Source: Anaerolineales bacterium
GTDB lineage: Bacteria > Chloroflexota > Anaerolineae > Anaerolineales > Villigracilaceae
Direction of reading: 5' to 3'
NCBI GenBank assembly: GCA_016927315.1
Contig: JAFGMV010000020.1
Location: 1 to 64,000, forward strand
Length of the DNA: 64,000 bases
Shown: in pieces, positions 42,392-52,034 of the stretch
Layout of the letters: each line of letters begins with the position of its first letter
Numbering within the stretch: the stretch's first letter is position 1
Notes under the pieces: model-generated
What the model saw: only the letters and a program-made list of their open reading frames with translations
What the model was told of the DNA's origin: nothing
Database searches by the model: none
Position numbers and translations under genes: made by a program

Positions 42392-42440
42392 CACAATTCG
42401 TACTATCGCTAGTTCTGGCTGTTATGGAGGTCCTTTTATT

Positions 42441-43013
42441 ATGAATGCGCTCAAGGAACGTATCCTCAAACACGGCAAAAGCCTGGGCAGCGGCATCCTG
42501 AAGGTCGATGGCTTTGTCAACCACCAGGTCGATCCGGTCCTGATGGACGCCTGTGGTGCTGAATTCGCCAGCCAGTTCAAAGCTGTCGGCGCTACCAAGA
42601 TCCTGACTGCCGAGATATCGGGTATTGCCCCGGCCGTTATGACCGGCAAGCACATGAGTATCCCCGTCGTCTATGCCCGCAAGTCCAAACCGATCACCAT
42701 GCCAGACCAGGTCTTCCTGACCCTGGCGCCCTCGCATACCAAGGGCCGAATGGTCGAACTGATCGTCTCTCCCGAGTACCTGGCGGGCGGGGAAAAGGTG
42801 CTGATCATTGATGATTTCCTGGCCAGCGGGGCCACCATCCTGGGCCTGGTGCGCCTGGCCCAGACCGCCGGGGCTGAGATTGTGGGCATCGGCGCCCTGA
42901 TCGAGAAATCTTTCGAGGGCGGCCGCACGGCGCTCGAGTCCCTGGGTGTGCCGATCAGGTCGCTGGCCTGTATCAAGTCGCTGGAAGTAGACAAGATCAC
43001 ATTCGTTGATTGA
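42441..43013 (+). CDS. xpt: Xanthine phosphoribosyltransferase
   Basis: Salvages xanthine to XMP with PRPP. The 190-residue product follows the Bacillus Xpt pattern closely: LKERILKHG at the start, VDGFVNHQVDPVLMDACG, SGIAPAVMTG, VLIIDDFLASGAT as the PRPP-binding motif (about residues 115-127) and EKSFEGGR. Start ATG 42441 has GGAGG eleven bases before. guaA lies 49 bp downstream, and GMP synthase uses XMP, so xpt-guaA gives a short route from xanthine to GMP. Confidence 0.94.
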   Translation: MNALKERILKHGKSLGSGILKVDGFVNHQVDPVLMDACGAEFASQFKAVGATKILTAEISGIAPAVMTGKHMSIPVVYARKSKPITMPDQVFLTLAPSHTKGRMVELIVSPEYLAGGEKVLIIDDFLASGATILGLVRLAQTAGAEIVGIGALIEKSFEGGRTALESLGVPIRSLACIKSLEVDKITFVD

Positions 43014-43062
43014 GATCACATTGCAGCAACGGTGCACGCATCGTCCCTGCAATCAACAGCAT

Positions 43063-44604
43063 ATGCATAATTCAATCGCAGTTCTCGATTTTGGTTCCCA
43101 GTATGCCCAGTTGATCGCCCGCCGGGTGCGTGAACAGCAGGTCTATTGCGAGCTTTTCCCATGGGATGCCCCGCAGGAGCAGGTCCTGGCCATTAATCCC
43201 CGGGGATTTATCCTTTCCGGTGGTCCCAAATCGGCCTACACTGAGAACGCTCCGTATATCCGGCAGTTCATCCTCGATTCCGGGCTGCCGCTCCTGGGGA
43301 TCTGCTACGGTATGCAGGCCCTGACCCACGCCCTGGGCGGGCAGGTCGATCCGTCCACAGAGCGGGAATATGGGCTGGCCGTTGTACAGACCCTGGGGTC
43401 CAACCCACTCCTGCCTGAGGGAGACTATCCGGTCTGGATGTCGCATGGAGACCGTGTCGTCCGTCCCCCTGAAGGCTTTGGTGTGATCGCCCGGTCCGAA
43501 AACAGCCCGGTTGCCGGGATTGCCGATATACATCGAAAGTACTTCGGAATCCAGTTCCACCCGGAGGTACGCCATACCCCGGATGGACCCGGGATCCTGC
43601 GGCGGTTTGTGGTCGATATCTGCGGGATCACCCCCGATTGGACGCCGGTTTCCATTATCGACGAAAGCGTGGCCCGCATTCGCCAGCAGGTCGGCGGGGA
43701 AAAGGTGCTGGCGGCTGTTTCCGGCGGGGTCGATTCATCTGTTGCCGCCGCACTGGTTCACAAGGCAGTTGGCGGCCAATTGGTAGCTGTCTTTGTTGAT
43801 ACCGGTCTGCTGCGCAAGGGGGAGCCGGAACAGGTCGTGCAGACCTTCCGTAAGAACATGGGGCTTGAGATGGTGGCTGTCCAGGCTGCTGACGAGTATT
43901 TTGCGGCCCTGGCCGGTCAGACCGACCCCGAAGTGAAGCGCAAGATTGTGGGTGAGAAGTTCATCCGCATTTTTGAACAGCAGGCCAAAGACCTGGGCCA
44001 ACCCGGCTACCTGGTGCAGGGCACCATTTACCCGGATGTGGTCGAGTCTTCTGCCCCAGATCGCAATAAAGCCGATAAGATCAAAACCCACCACAATGTC
44101 GGTGGACTGCCGGAAGACATGCAGTTCGTGCTGGTCGAACCGCTGCGCTACCTCTTCAAAGATGAAGTGCGCGCCGTGGGTGAAGCGCTCGGGCTGCCGC
44201 AGGAGATGGTCTGGCGCCAGCCCTTCCCTGGTCCGGGGCTGACCGTGCGCTGTCTGGGGGAAGTTACACCCGAGCGGGTGACCCGCCTGCAGGCAGCCGA
44301 TGCCATCCTGCTGGAGGAACTGTCGGGGGCGGGTTTCCTTGGCAAGGGCGCCGGCGCCTCGCAGGCCTTTGTTGTTCTGCTGCCGGTGCGCTCCGTGGGC
44401 GTCATGGGCGACGAACGCACCTACCAGGAGGCGGTCGCCATCCGGGTTGTCTCCACCGACGATTTTATGACTGCCGACTGGGCGCGCCTGCCGCATGACC
44501 TGCTGGCCAGGGTTTCCAGCCGTATCGTAAACGAAGTTTCCGGAATCAATAGAGTAGTGTATGATATAACCAGCAAGCCGCCGGCCACGATCGAATGGGA
44601 GTGA
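43063..44604 (+). CDS. guaA: GMP synthase (glutamine-hydrolysing)
   Basis: Converts XMP to GMP using ATP and glutamine. The 513-residue product has an N-terminal class I amidotransferase (GICYGMQ with the nucleophile Cys at about 84; FGIQFHPEV with His and Glu at about 170) and then the ATP pyrophosphatase loop SGGVDSS (about 225-231), followed by the C-terminal dimerisation domain ending VYDITSKPPATIEWE. All motifs are intact. ATG 43063 is used because MHNSIAVLDFGSQY is the family start. It shares the unit with xpt. Together they balance guanine nucleotides. Confidence 0.97.
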   Translation: MHNSIAVLDFGSQYAQLIARRVREQQVYCELFPWDAPQEQVLAINPRGFILSGGPKSAYTENAPYIRQFILDSGLPLLGICYGMQALTHALGGQVDPSTEREYGLAVVQTLGSNPLLPEGDYPVWMSHGDRVVRPPEGFGVIARSENSPVAGIADIHRKYFGIQFHPEVRHTPDGPGILRRFVVDICGITPDWTPVSIIDESVARIRQQVGGEKVLAAVSGGVDSSVAAALVHKAVGGQLVAVFVDTGLLRKGEPEQVVQTFRKNMGLEMVAVQAADEYFAALAGQTDPEVKRKIVGEKFIRIFEQQAKDLGQPGYLVQGTIYPDVVESSAPDRNKADKIKTHHNVGGLPEDMQFVLVEPLRYLFKDEVRAVGEALGLPQEMVWRQPFPGPGLTVRCLGEVTPERVTRLQAADAILLEELSGAGFLGKGAGASQAFVVLLPVRSVGVMGDERTYQEAVAIRVVSTDDFMTADWARLPHDLLARVSSRIVNEVSGINRVVYDITSKPPATIEWE

Positions 44605-44607
44605 TCA

Positions 44608-45549
44608 ATGAAACTAGATATCGGTGAAGTTCTGGACAGGGCCTGGAAAATTACTTGGAATCACAAAGTCATGTGGATACCAGGCGCCATGGTAGCTGGT
44701 ATCAGCTTCCTGCCCACCCCGATAATGTGGTTTTTCCAAGCTCGCATTTTCCTGACCATGGACCAGACGATGGGGTATGAAAATGCCGCACCGGATTTTG
44801 CGAAGTTCTTTTTATTATTGATCGTGATGTTGTTGGTCATGGTGATATCGATTCCAGTCAGTCTGACAGGACTGGTTATGCCCGTCTGGGGGACTATCCA
44901 ACTGGAACGAGGCGCAGATCGACTTACCTTTGCGGGGATGCTCAAAGGAACCTTGAAATACTTCTGGCGTCTGTTAGGAGTGATGGCATTGATCTGGACG
45001 GCATTTTTCCTGTTGATCAGTGTCCTTTATGGCTGCATGTTCGCAGTGAGCATGCTTACCTTCGGGTTAGGTATGGTTTGTATGATGCCGTTGATGCTGC
45101 TTCTTATCCCGGTGGGGATGCTGATATTTTCCCTGTATGAGCTGGCCTGGTCTGGCATCCTGGCTGACGAGCTGGGTGTGATGGAGTCACTCCGTAAGGC
45201 CTGGGAACTGGCGAAAAGCAACTTTGGCCCCATCGCCTTGACCTGTATAATTATCTACCTGGTCTCTATGGTGGTAGGATCGATCATTTCTGTACCGATG
45301 ATGATCCTCTTCCTGAAATTTCCTTTCGTCATGATGGATGTTACCAACAGCGCCTCGCCGGATGCGATGTTTGCGATGATGCAGGATCTGTCGAACAGTA
45401 TGATCTTTTGGTCACTGGCGCTTCTGCCGGTCTATGCGGTCCTGTATGGCGTTTTTATTCCATTCATGCAGACTTTGTGGACCCTGACCTACCTGCGTCT
45501 TACAGGCCAGGAACCTCAAACTCCGGCGCGGCCGGCTGAAATTGCCTGA
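44608..45549 (+). CDS. Multi-pass membrane protein, DUF-type
   Basis: A 313-residue protein with about six hydrophobic helices (about residues 28-48, 68-92, 105-130, 135-165, 200-225 and 255-280). The start MKLDIGEVLDRAWKITWNHK resembles membrane proteins with a glycerophosphodiester-phosphodiesterase-like membrane domain, where an amphipathic first helix leads into helix pairs. No enzyme residues are evident. It lies three bases after guaA, then 34 bp before the FHA gene. It may belong with the phosphorylation cluster downstream. Confidence 0.7.
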   Translation: MKLDIGEVLDRAWKITWNHKVMWIPGAMVAGISFLPTPIMWFFQARIFLTMDQTMGYENAAPDFAKFFLLLIVMLLVMVISIPVSLTGLVMPVWGTIQLERGADRLTFAGMLKGTLKYFWRLLGVMALIWTAFFLLISVLYGCMFAVSMLTFGLGMVCMMPLMLLLIPVGMLIFSLYELAWSGILADELGVMESLRKAWELAKSNFGPIALTCIIIYLVSMVVGSIISVPMMILFLKFPFVMMDVTNSASPDAMFAMMQDLSNSMIFWSLALLPVYAVLYGVFIPFMQTLWTLTYLRLTGQEPQTPARPAEIA

Positions 45550-45583
45550 TCCGCAAGAGGAATCTGCGAAACCCGTTTAGGAA

Positions 45584-47476
45584 ATGAAAAAAATACTGCT
45601 TCTGCTTGGAATAAGTGTTATTTTCCTGGGGATGGTTTTACCTGTCCAGGCCCAATCTGGCGCCTATGCTGCACTTTATCCGGCAGATAGCAGCCAGTTC
45701 CCGCAGATCACCACCCTGTTGGATGTCTTCAACGACCAGGGGCAGTTTATCTCCGGCCTGACGCCTGTGGAGGTGAGCGTTCTTGAAGATGGTCAGCCGC
45801 GCACAGTCGATGAACTGGTCGAGTTTGCCGTCGGTGCGCAGATCGTGGTGGCGATCAACCCTGGTCCCTCCCTGGATATCCGGGATGGGGAAGGCTTGAG
45901 CCGCTATGAGCGCATCTCCCTTGCCCTGCGCAACTGGGCCCAGTCCTTGCCCGCAGACACCCAGGATGATTTAAGCCTGGTTTCTTCGACCGGGCCCATC
46001 CTGGCAAATGGAACCCCGGCCGAATGGATCGGTGCTTTCAATGGTTACCAGCCCGATTTCGATATTACCAGGCCTGGCCTGCAGGTTTTGAACTTTGCGT
46101 TTGATACCGCCAACCTTCCTCCCCGGCAGCCGGGAATGAAAGCCTCGATTCTCCTGGTCACCCCTCACATTGAAGAACCCAATATCCAACCTGCCCTGGA
46201 AGCATTCACAACACGCGCCATTGAGGAACATATCCAGGTCAATGTCTGGTTTTCCGATACTGAAACACAATTTAATCATCCCAGCGCCCTGGCACTGCAG
46301 GCAATGGCACAGCGCACCGGAGGGAGGTACCTGGCTTTTTCTGGGGTAGGTCCGCTTCCCGATCCGGAATTATATTTAGTGACCTTGCGCCGGGTTTATC
46401 GCCTGGTCTATACCTCCCAGCTGGCTTCCCCCGGCGATCACCAGCTGGCCGTCCAGGTCATTACCAATGGGATGCAGCTGGTTTCTCCAGAAATAACTTT
46501 TCCACTGGATATCCAGCCCCCCAATCCGATCCTGGTCTCACCTCCGGCGCAGATCGTCCGCCGGGCCCCCGAGGACCGTCCTTTCGATGAGGAGATACTC
46601 CTGCCAAACCAGCAGCAGATCGAGATGATTATCGAATTCCCAGATCGACACCCCCGCCCACTGCAGCGTACGGCTTTGTATGTGGATGGCGTGCTGGTAG
46701 ATGAGAACCTGGAAGAGCCGTTCGATGTCTTCTTGTGGGATTTGGAACTGTATACTACCAGCGCCCAGTATGATTTGAGCGTCGAAGCAGAAGATATCCT
46801 TGGTTTGCAGAAACAGAGTCTGACCGTACCGGTGATTGTCACCATTATATATCCTCCTGGCGGCGCACTGGCAATGCTGGTCCGGAACAACAGGTTTATC
46901 ACCATTGGCGCAATCTCGATGGCCGGTCTTGTCCTGGCCCTGATCCTGTTTTCCGGCTGGAGGCGGATCACCTCTTTGCGGGAACGCCGTCAGGCGCGTG
47001 CCACGCTGGAAGACCCGGTAACCCAGCCGGTGTTGATCTCTCCCCCTGAACCGAAAAGCGCCCCCCAGAAAGAATCCCGGTCTCCATTAATCCGCCGCCA
47101 GGCTTTCAAAAGGAACGCTGCTCCGGCATATCTCGTGAGCCTGGACGCTGAGGGCGCAATGACCGAGAATAGGATCCCGATCCTGGGGGCTGAACTCACC
47201 CTGGGTACCGATCCGATCCAGTGCAGCCAGGTTCTGGATGATACTTCTGTTTCACCTTTCCACAGCCGTGTATATCATTCAAAAGACGGACAATACTTTA
47301 TTGCCGATAACGCCTCTGTTGCTGGTACCTGGGTCAATTACGATCCAATTTCACAAGGAGGAGTACAATTGAAACATGGTGACCGGATCAATATTGGCCA
47401 ACTGGCCTTTCGCTTTTCGCTGAAAAAGGCGCCCAAAGTAGCCGAAATGACAGTCTCATCCCAAAAAGTAGTTTAA
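45584..47476 (+). CDS. Secreted-type VWA-like protein with a membrane helix and FHA domain
   Basis: A 630-residue protein. It has an N-terminal signal (residues 1-24), then a von Willebrand A-like domain (about 70-270) whose metal-ion site is degenerate (VVAINPGPSL in place of DxSxS). A beta-rich segment follows, with one transmembrane helix near 433-453 and a cytoplasmic C-terminal FHA domain (about 535-620): LGTDPIQCSQVLDDTSVSPFHSRV carries the typical Gly/Arg-like and Ser-x-x-His positions. FHA reads phosphothreonine inside the cell. The stop overlaps the start of the PP2C gene (TAATG), suggesting tight coupling. Confidence 0.85.
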   Translation: MKKILLLLGISVIFLGMVLPVQAQSGAYAALYPADSSQFPQITTLLDVFNDQGQFISGLTPVEVSVLEDGQPRTVDELVEFAVGAQIVVAINPGPSLDIRDGEGLSRYERISLALRNWAQSLPADTQDDLSLVSSTGPILANGTPAEWIGAFNGYQPDFDITRPGLQVLNFAFDTANLPPRQPGMKASILLVTPHIEEPNIQPALEAFTTRAIEEHIQVNVWFSDTETQFNHPSALALQAMAQRTGGRYLAFSGVGPLPDPELYLVTLRRVYRLVYTSQLASPGDHQLAVQVITNGMQLVSPEITFPLDIQPPNPILVSPPAQIVRRAPEDRPFDEEILLPNQQQIEMIIEFPDRHPRPLQRTALYVDGVLVDENLEEPFDVFLWDLELYTTSAQYDLSVEAEDILGLQKQSLTVPVIVTIIYPPGGALAMLVRNNRFITIGAISMAGLVLALILFSGWRRITSLRERRQARATLEDPVTQPVLISPPEPKSAPQKESRSPLIRRQAFKRNAAPAYLVSLDAEGAMTENRIPILGAELTLGTDPIQCSQVLDDTSVSPFHSRVYHSKDGQYFIADNASVAGTWVNYDPISQGGVQLKHGDRINIGQLAFRFSLKKAPKVAEMTVSSQKVV

Positions 47477-48495
47477 TGATTCGATCTGAGCGCTCTCATC
47501 TCAATGTTGCTGCTCTCAACGATCCCGGAGCAAAAGGTAAGAATAATGAGGACCGGTATGCGGTTTCTTCTTATTTGCTTGGCGCTGAGGACAGCACACC
47601 GGTTGTCTTTGCAGTTGTTGCGGATGGGATAGGAGGTCATCGAGCAGGAGAAGTCGCTGCGGAAATGGCAGTCGACTATATCAGCGAAGCTGTGGCCAAA
47701 AGTAATGCCAGGCGCCCCATCAAGATCATGGAAATGGCTATCCAGGGAGCCAGTAACGCCATTGCGTCCCGCGCGGACGGCAATGAAGACCGGGAAGGTA
47801 TGGGGGCGACCTGTGCGTGTGTCTGGATTTTTGGAGATCGCCTGTATATCTCGTATGTTGGTGATTCAAGAATATACCTGCTGCGGGGTGACAAAATACA
47901 GCAGTTAACCATTGACCATACCTGGGTACAGGAAGCGATTGAGAAAGGTATCCTTGATCCTGAAATGGCGCGTGATCATCCCAATGTCCATGTTATCCGA
48001 CGTCATCTGGGATCACAGCAGGTTCCTGAAGTGGATACCCGACTGTGTTTGCGTAACGATGAAAACGCATTGCAGGCTGAGGCCAATCAGGGTGCAGTGC
48101 TGCGTCCTGGCGACATCCTGTTGATATGTACGGATGGCCTGACAGACCTTGTTTTGGATGATGAAATATTTGGGCTGATCAAGAAGAGTGATGTGCTGGA
48201 AAAAGCGGCCAAAAGGCTGGTGGATAAAGCCAATGAACGCGGTGGGCATGATAATATCACCGTAGTTCTTTTGGAGGTGCCTGGCGGAGAACCGCGTAAA
48301 ACCAAGGCGGGTTTCTTTTCCAAATTTTCCTTTTCGGGGTATTGGCTGGCAGGGTTCATATCAGTTGTGCTGGTATTGTTGGGTTTGATCTCCGCAATGG
48401 TCTGGAGCCTGACGCGCGTGAATCCACAACCTACACAAATAACCAGACCGACTGTGACTCTAGTCATTCCTGGAAGTATTACGCCAACGCCTTGA
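47476..48495 (+). CDS. PP2C-family Ser/Thr phosphatase, membrane-anchored
   Basis: A 339-residue protein phosphatase of the PPM family. NNEDRY with the metal-binding Asp is at about residue 26, VADGIGGHRAGEVA at about 53, then GMGATCACV, YVGDSRIYLLR, DGLTDLV and the C-terminal GGHDNITVV with metal ligands, all present. A single transmembrane helix near 292-315 and a Thr/Pro tail outside follow. The catalytic part is cytoplasmic. It should reverse phosphorylation read by the FHA protein; no kinase gene lies in this window. Confidence 0.93.
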   Translation: MIRSERSHLNVAALNDPGAKGKNNEDRYAVSSYLLGAEDSTPVVFAVVADGIGGHRAGEVAAEMAVDYISEAVAKSNARRPIKIMEMAIQGASNAIASRADGNEDREGMGATCACVWIFGDRLYISYVGDSRIYLLRGDKIQQLTIDHTWVQEAIEKGILDPEMARDHPNVHVIRRHLGSQQVPEVDTRLCLRNDENALQAEANQGAVLRPGDILLICTDGLTDLVLDDEIFGLIKKSDVLEKAAKRLVDKANERGGHDNITVVLLEVPGGEPRKTKAGFFSKFSFSGYWLAGFISVVLVLLGLISAMVWSLTRVNPQPTQITRPTVTLVIPGSITPTP

Positions 48496-48511
48496 ATCAA
48501 ACCAAGGGGGA

Positions 48512-48970
48512 CTATGGCTGTTCGCCGATATCGATTGAAAAAGCTCTCAGAGATTGATTCAGATCCCTGATGAATTGGATCAGAGACAAGATTAAAGACC
48601 CCAGTCCGATAATAAAGATACCACCGATCAGCCAGGCGCTTTCAAACTCAAAAAGGGCGCTTAAAAACAGCACGATCACCAGTAAAGCCGCAAACAGGAC
48701 GCTGATGGAAGCCAGAATGATAGCCTGTTGCAGTAGTTTGGCCCGGAACGATAGGATTTCCAACTGGGCGCGTACCCGTGAGATTTCGAAATCTGCGTGA
48801 AGACGAGGAAGTTCTCGGATCAGGCTGCGGCCGCGATCAATGACCCGCCCCAGACGGTTGGTCATGCTCAGGATCAGGAGACCTACTCCGGAGATCAGCA
48901 CTACGGGTCCAATGGCAGTCTGCAGGACAGGAATGAGATGTGAAACGGAAAAGTTGACCATAGCGTCCAT
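48512..48970 (-). CDS. DUF2721-family membrane protein
   Basis: A 152-residue membrane protein that matches DUF2721: it begins with a helix containing LQTAIGPVVLISGVGLLILSM, then MTNRLGRVIDRGRSLIRELP, a cytoplasmic helix with R-x-Q-L-E-I-L, and two terminal helices. The function is unknown. ATG 48970 is used; ATG 48961 is also possible, while the longer frame start at 49060 lacks family support. It converges with the PP2C gene with a 16-bp gap. Confidence 0.8.
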   Translation of the reverse strand: MDAMVNFSVSHLIPVLQTAIGPVVLISGVGLLILSMTNRLGRVIDRGRSLIRELPRLHADFEISRVRAQLEILSFRAKLLQQAIILASISVLFAALLVIVLFLSALFEFESAWLIGGIFIIGLGSLILSLIQFIRDLNQSLRAFSIDIGEQP

Positions 48971-49103
48971 TGTATCCAATAGAGTCCCTACTTGTAAATG
49001 CCTTGGTTGTATCTGCGTAGGGCTTTCCCAAAGTCGCGTAAGAAATACTGGTAGAGTCATAAAAAGGGGTTTTGATTACGAAAAGGATGCCTTTATCACG
49101 ATT

Positions 49104-49439
49104 GGCCGCTGCCAGGCACATCTGCAGCGCTCACGCCAGATTTACCGCCAGCGGCGGGAGGCAATGATGGAAGCCATTCGAAAATGTCTTCCACACGCTG
49201 TATCCTTCAATATTCCAAAGGGTGGCCTGTACCTCTGGCGCTATTTGCCGGAGAAGTACGCTGCCGATGACCTGCTGCTGCGTGCCAGTCAGGCAGGGGT
49301 CAGCTTTATCCCCGGAAGAAATTTCTTTCCGGATAAACGAAATGGAAAAAACTTCCTGCGCCTGAACTTTGCCGCTCAATCACAGGAAAGGATTCGGGAA
49401 GGGATAATGCGATTGGGGGAAGTAATGACTGAAGGATAA
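49104..49439 (+). pseudogene. C-terminal remnant of a class I/II aminotransferase
   Basis: Only the last 110 residues of a 2-aminoadipate/MocR-type aminotransferase can be read: HLQRSRQIYRQRREAMMEAI, then PKGGLYLWRYLP, AGVSFIPGRNFF and NFLRLNFAAQSQERIREGI. These match the C-terminal domain of the family. The large PLP-binding domain with the catalytic Lys is missing, and the region before 49100 shows no trace of it. It is a leftover from deletion. The neighbour DUF2721 gene extends to within 134 bp on the other strand. Confidence 0.72.
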
Positions 49440-49463
49440 GTCGGTAGGCCCTGGTGCGGCTCT

Positions 49464-50489
49464 CTATCGCTTGAGGAGCTTGGGGAGACTGTCCAGATAG
49501 CGTTCTGAGAACTCGATAATAACAATATCGGGTTGTTCTTCATCAACCCAGGAAAGGCTCCATAACCCGCCGCCGGTAAAATTCTGGATGTATACGGCCC
49601 GGCTGAAGCTTTCTCCAAGCAGTGGGATGACGGGATTGAAGAAGGAATCATAATAAACCACCGCCCTGGGTAGCTCTGGGTCAGGGACCGAAGAGAACAT
49701 CAGTTTGCGTTCACTCAGTTCAATGGTTTTATAGACCGCCCGGGTATCGAATTGGGGAGCCAGCTTAACCTGGCTTTCATCCAGGAGAGAGGTGCCAATA
49801 TTCCGGGCCATATCAAGCGTTCCCGGTTCAGTGTAGACGATCTCGAAATCTGAAAGCGGGTGGACCACAATTTGGGGGTACGTCTCTGAAAGGGAGCCTG
49901 CAATTTCCCGGTATCCCAGGTAAACGCCATAACCGTTCCAGTGGGTATCCGTTGCGTAGTAAAGCTGATGATCCGGTTTGGCTTCCAGCAGGGTTGGGCG
50001 CAAATCCAGGATCGCTGTGGCCCCATTTGCTTCCATGTAGTTCATGAGTTGGTCTAATCTGGATTCTTTGCCCAGCACCGGGATTTCATCCGGAACATAT
50101 TCGGGGTAGATTGTATTTTTATTAGGGATAATAACAACCAACAGCCGGATTCCCTGTTCGGTATAGCTGGTATTGAGAGCATCGAGGGATTGTTGTATCT
50201 CAACCAGCTCGTCTTCTGTAAACGGGATCGTATTCTGGTAATCGCTGGCGCTGTGTTCAGCAGTAAAGACCAGCCAGTTATTTTTACCGACCACTACTTT
50301 TGCAAAGACCCGATCTCCGATCAAAATACGGAAATCAGAGACAGCTTTAATCAGAGGCTCCCGTCCGAAGAAATTCCCTTCTAGTGCCTGGGGAGAGAGC
50401 TGCAGGGTGCGAAGGGGTAATACCAAAAGACCAAAGAAGGCGGTAATGAACAGGAGAGGATAAATGCCCGTTTGGAAGTTTTTCTGCAT
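49464..50489 (-). CDS. AlgX/AlgJ-like SGNH-type protein
   Basis: A 341-residue protein with an N-terminal anchor helix (about residues 10-28) and an outside domain of the AlgX/AlgJ type. The family shows a catalytic-like DxHW; here it is DTHWNGYGVYLGY near residue 190. NNWLVFTAEHS is near 83. These proteins work with MBOAT partners to add acyl groups (usually acetyl) to exported polysaccharides. Its start directly follows the stop of the MBOAT gene, so both are in one operon. Confidence 0.85.
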   Translation of the reverse strand: MQKNFQTGIYPLLFITAFFGLLVLPLRTLQLSPQALEGNFFGREPLIKAVSDFRILIGDRVFAKVVVGKNNWLVFTAEHSASDYQNTIPFTEDELVEIQQSLDALNTSYTEQGIRLLVVIIPNKNTIYPEYVPDEIPVLGKESRLDQLMNYMEANGATAILDLRPTLLEAKPDHQLYYATDTHWNGYGVYLGYREIAGSLSETYPQIVVHPLSDFEIVYTEPGTLDMARNIGTSLLDESQVKLAPQFDTRAVYKTIELSERKLMFSSVPDPELPRAVVYYDSFFNPVIPLLGESFSRAVYIQNFTGGGLWSLSWVDEEQPDIVIIEFSERYLDSLPKLLKR

Positions 50490-51941
50490 CTAAAAACCTC
50501 CGTATATTCCCGGCAGGAATTTACTGCTGGCAATTACGGCTACAGAGAAGACAAACAAGCCCAGCAGGGCAGCATCTGAGAGAACCTGCAGTGGTAATTC
50601 AAGTATCTGGTAGCGTTTTTTCCAGTTGGTAAAAAGATCCTTCAGCGCCGGCGCCAGGGGCAGTGACAGCAGGATCCCTGCAGTGAAGGCCAACCAGAAA
50701 GAAGGTTCAAGGAAAGGCAGGGGGCTGGTTTTTGAGAAGGGCAGCGGGGAATATCCGGTTGTGCCGCCAGCCAATTTTTGAAGAAACAGCCAGGCAAATT
50801 GGGGCGTGGGAGCCCTGAAGAACACCCAGGTCAGCAGGAGAGCAGACAGGGCATAAAAATGCCGGATGGGCCTGAAGATACGCTGTAACAAACGTCCCAG
50901 GAAGAGAGTTTCTAACACCAGGAAAGCGCCATGCAAAAGACCCCAGAGGATGAAGTTGGTTGTCAGACCGTGCCATAAGCCGGTCAACAGGAACACGATC
51001 AGGATGTTCAGGGGTTGGCCGATGAACCTTATTCTGCGTCTTTCCAGCGGGTAAAATACATAGTCCCTGAACCAGGATGAAAGGGAGATGTGCCAGCGTC
51101 TCCAGAAGTCGCCCACCGACTGCGCCAGGTATGGAAAGTTGAAGTTTTCAGGTAGGTGAAAGCCCATCATATTCCCCAGACCGAGAGCCATATCCGTATA
51201 ACCTGCAAAATCAAAATATATTTGCAAAGCGTAGGCGACGATACCCAGCCAGGCGATGCCGGGCTGCAGTCCTTCGAGTACCGTTACATTAAAGACCACC
51301 TCCACGAGTTTTGCCAGGGTATCGGCAATCAAAACCTTTTTTGCCAACCCACGGATGAAGCGCCGGATGCCGTCAGCGATTTTTGTCCGGTTGACAGGTG
51401 GGGCAGGAAGCTGATCGGCTACGGCTTTGAAGCGCATAATTGGTCCGACCAGGATCTTGGGGAACAGCATGACATACAGCGAGAAGTTCAGCAGGTTTTT
51501 CTCAGCCGGCAGACCCTTGTAGACATCAATAACGTAGGAGATCAACTGAAAAGCAATATAAGACAGTCCCAACGGAAAAACCAGTTCCCCCAACCAGGTC
51601 AGCAGGCGCTCTGGTACGGGCAAGCCCAGTTTCGCAATCCAGGAAACCCCGAAAGTAATCAAAACCTTGAAAGCCAGCAGCGCCAGTGTATTTATCCCCA
51701 CACCAAGCCACATCCAGACGAAGCGTTTGCCCGAGTTTTTGTTTCCTATTTTGATGCAAATCCAGTAGTTCAGCAGGATCAGCCCGGCCATCAGGAAGAT
51801 GTAAAGCGCCTCACCCCAGGCATAAAAGACCAGGCTGCCGAGCAGCCCAACAATGCGTCTGGTCTTTGTGTCAGATGCGAAGTAGATGGTAAAAAAGAAT
51901 GGCAGGAAGAGAAACAGGAAGAGTGGCGTGTTGAAGTGCAT
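50490..51941 (-). CDS. MBOAT O-acyltransferase (AlgI-like)
   Basis: A 483-residue polytopic protein with about eleven helices. The MBOAT markers are present: SVGDFWRRWHISLSSWFRDY near residue 276 and LTGLWHGLTTNFILWGLLHG near 320, where the His of GLWHG is catalytic. It moves an acyl group across the membrane to the AlgX-like partner encoded next. The target is probably an exported glycan. The ATG is at 51941. The pair stands alone, without alginate genes. Confidence 0.92.
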   Translation of the reverse strand: MHFNTPLFLFLFLPFFFTIYFASDTKTRRIVGLLGSLVFYAWGEALYIFLMAGLILLNYWICIKIGNKNSGKRFVWMWLGVGINTLALLAFKVLITFGVSWIAKLGLPVPERLLTWLGELVFPLGLSYIAFQLISYVIDVYKGLPAEKNLLNFSLYVMLFPKILVGPIMRFKAVADQLPAPPVNRTKIADGIRRFIRGLAKKVLIADTLAKLVEVVFNVTVLEGLQPGIAWLGIVAYALQIYFDFAGYTDMALGLGNMMGFHLPENFNFPYLAQSVGDFWRRWHISLSSWFRDYVFYPLERRRIRFIGQPLNILIVFLLTGLWHGLTTNFILWGLLHGAFLVLETLFLGRLLQRIFRPIRHFYALSALLLTWVFFRAPTPQFAWLFLQKLAGGTTGYSPLPFSKTSPLPFLEPSFWLAFTAGILLSLPLAPALKDLFTNWKKRYQILELPLQVLSDAALLGLFVFSVAVIASSKFLPGIYGGF

Positions 51942-52034
51942 CCGGGCCTCTGGGGCTCAATTATAGTTGTTGATACGGGTTTGTGCTATATCATATCTTG
52001 GAGCCAGGGATGGACAACCGCTTGGCCTGGCATT

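Noticed and set aside
42342-42440. Purine riboswitch before xpt
   Set aside because: The conserved three-way junction core (TATA..., loop GG/CC kissing pair) is not found; only a small hairpin is seen.
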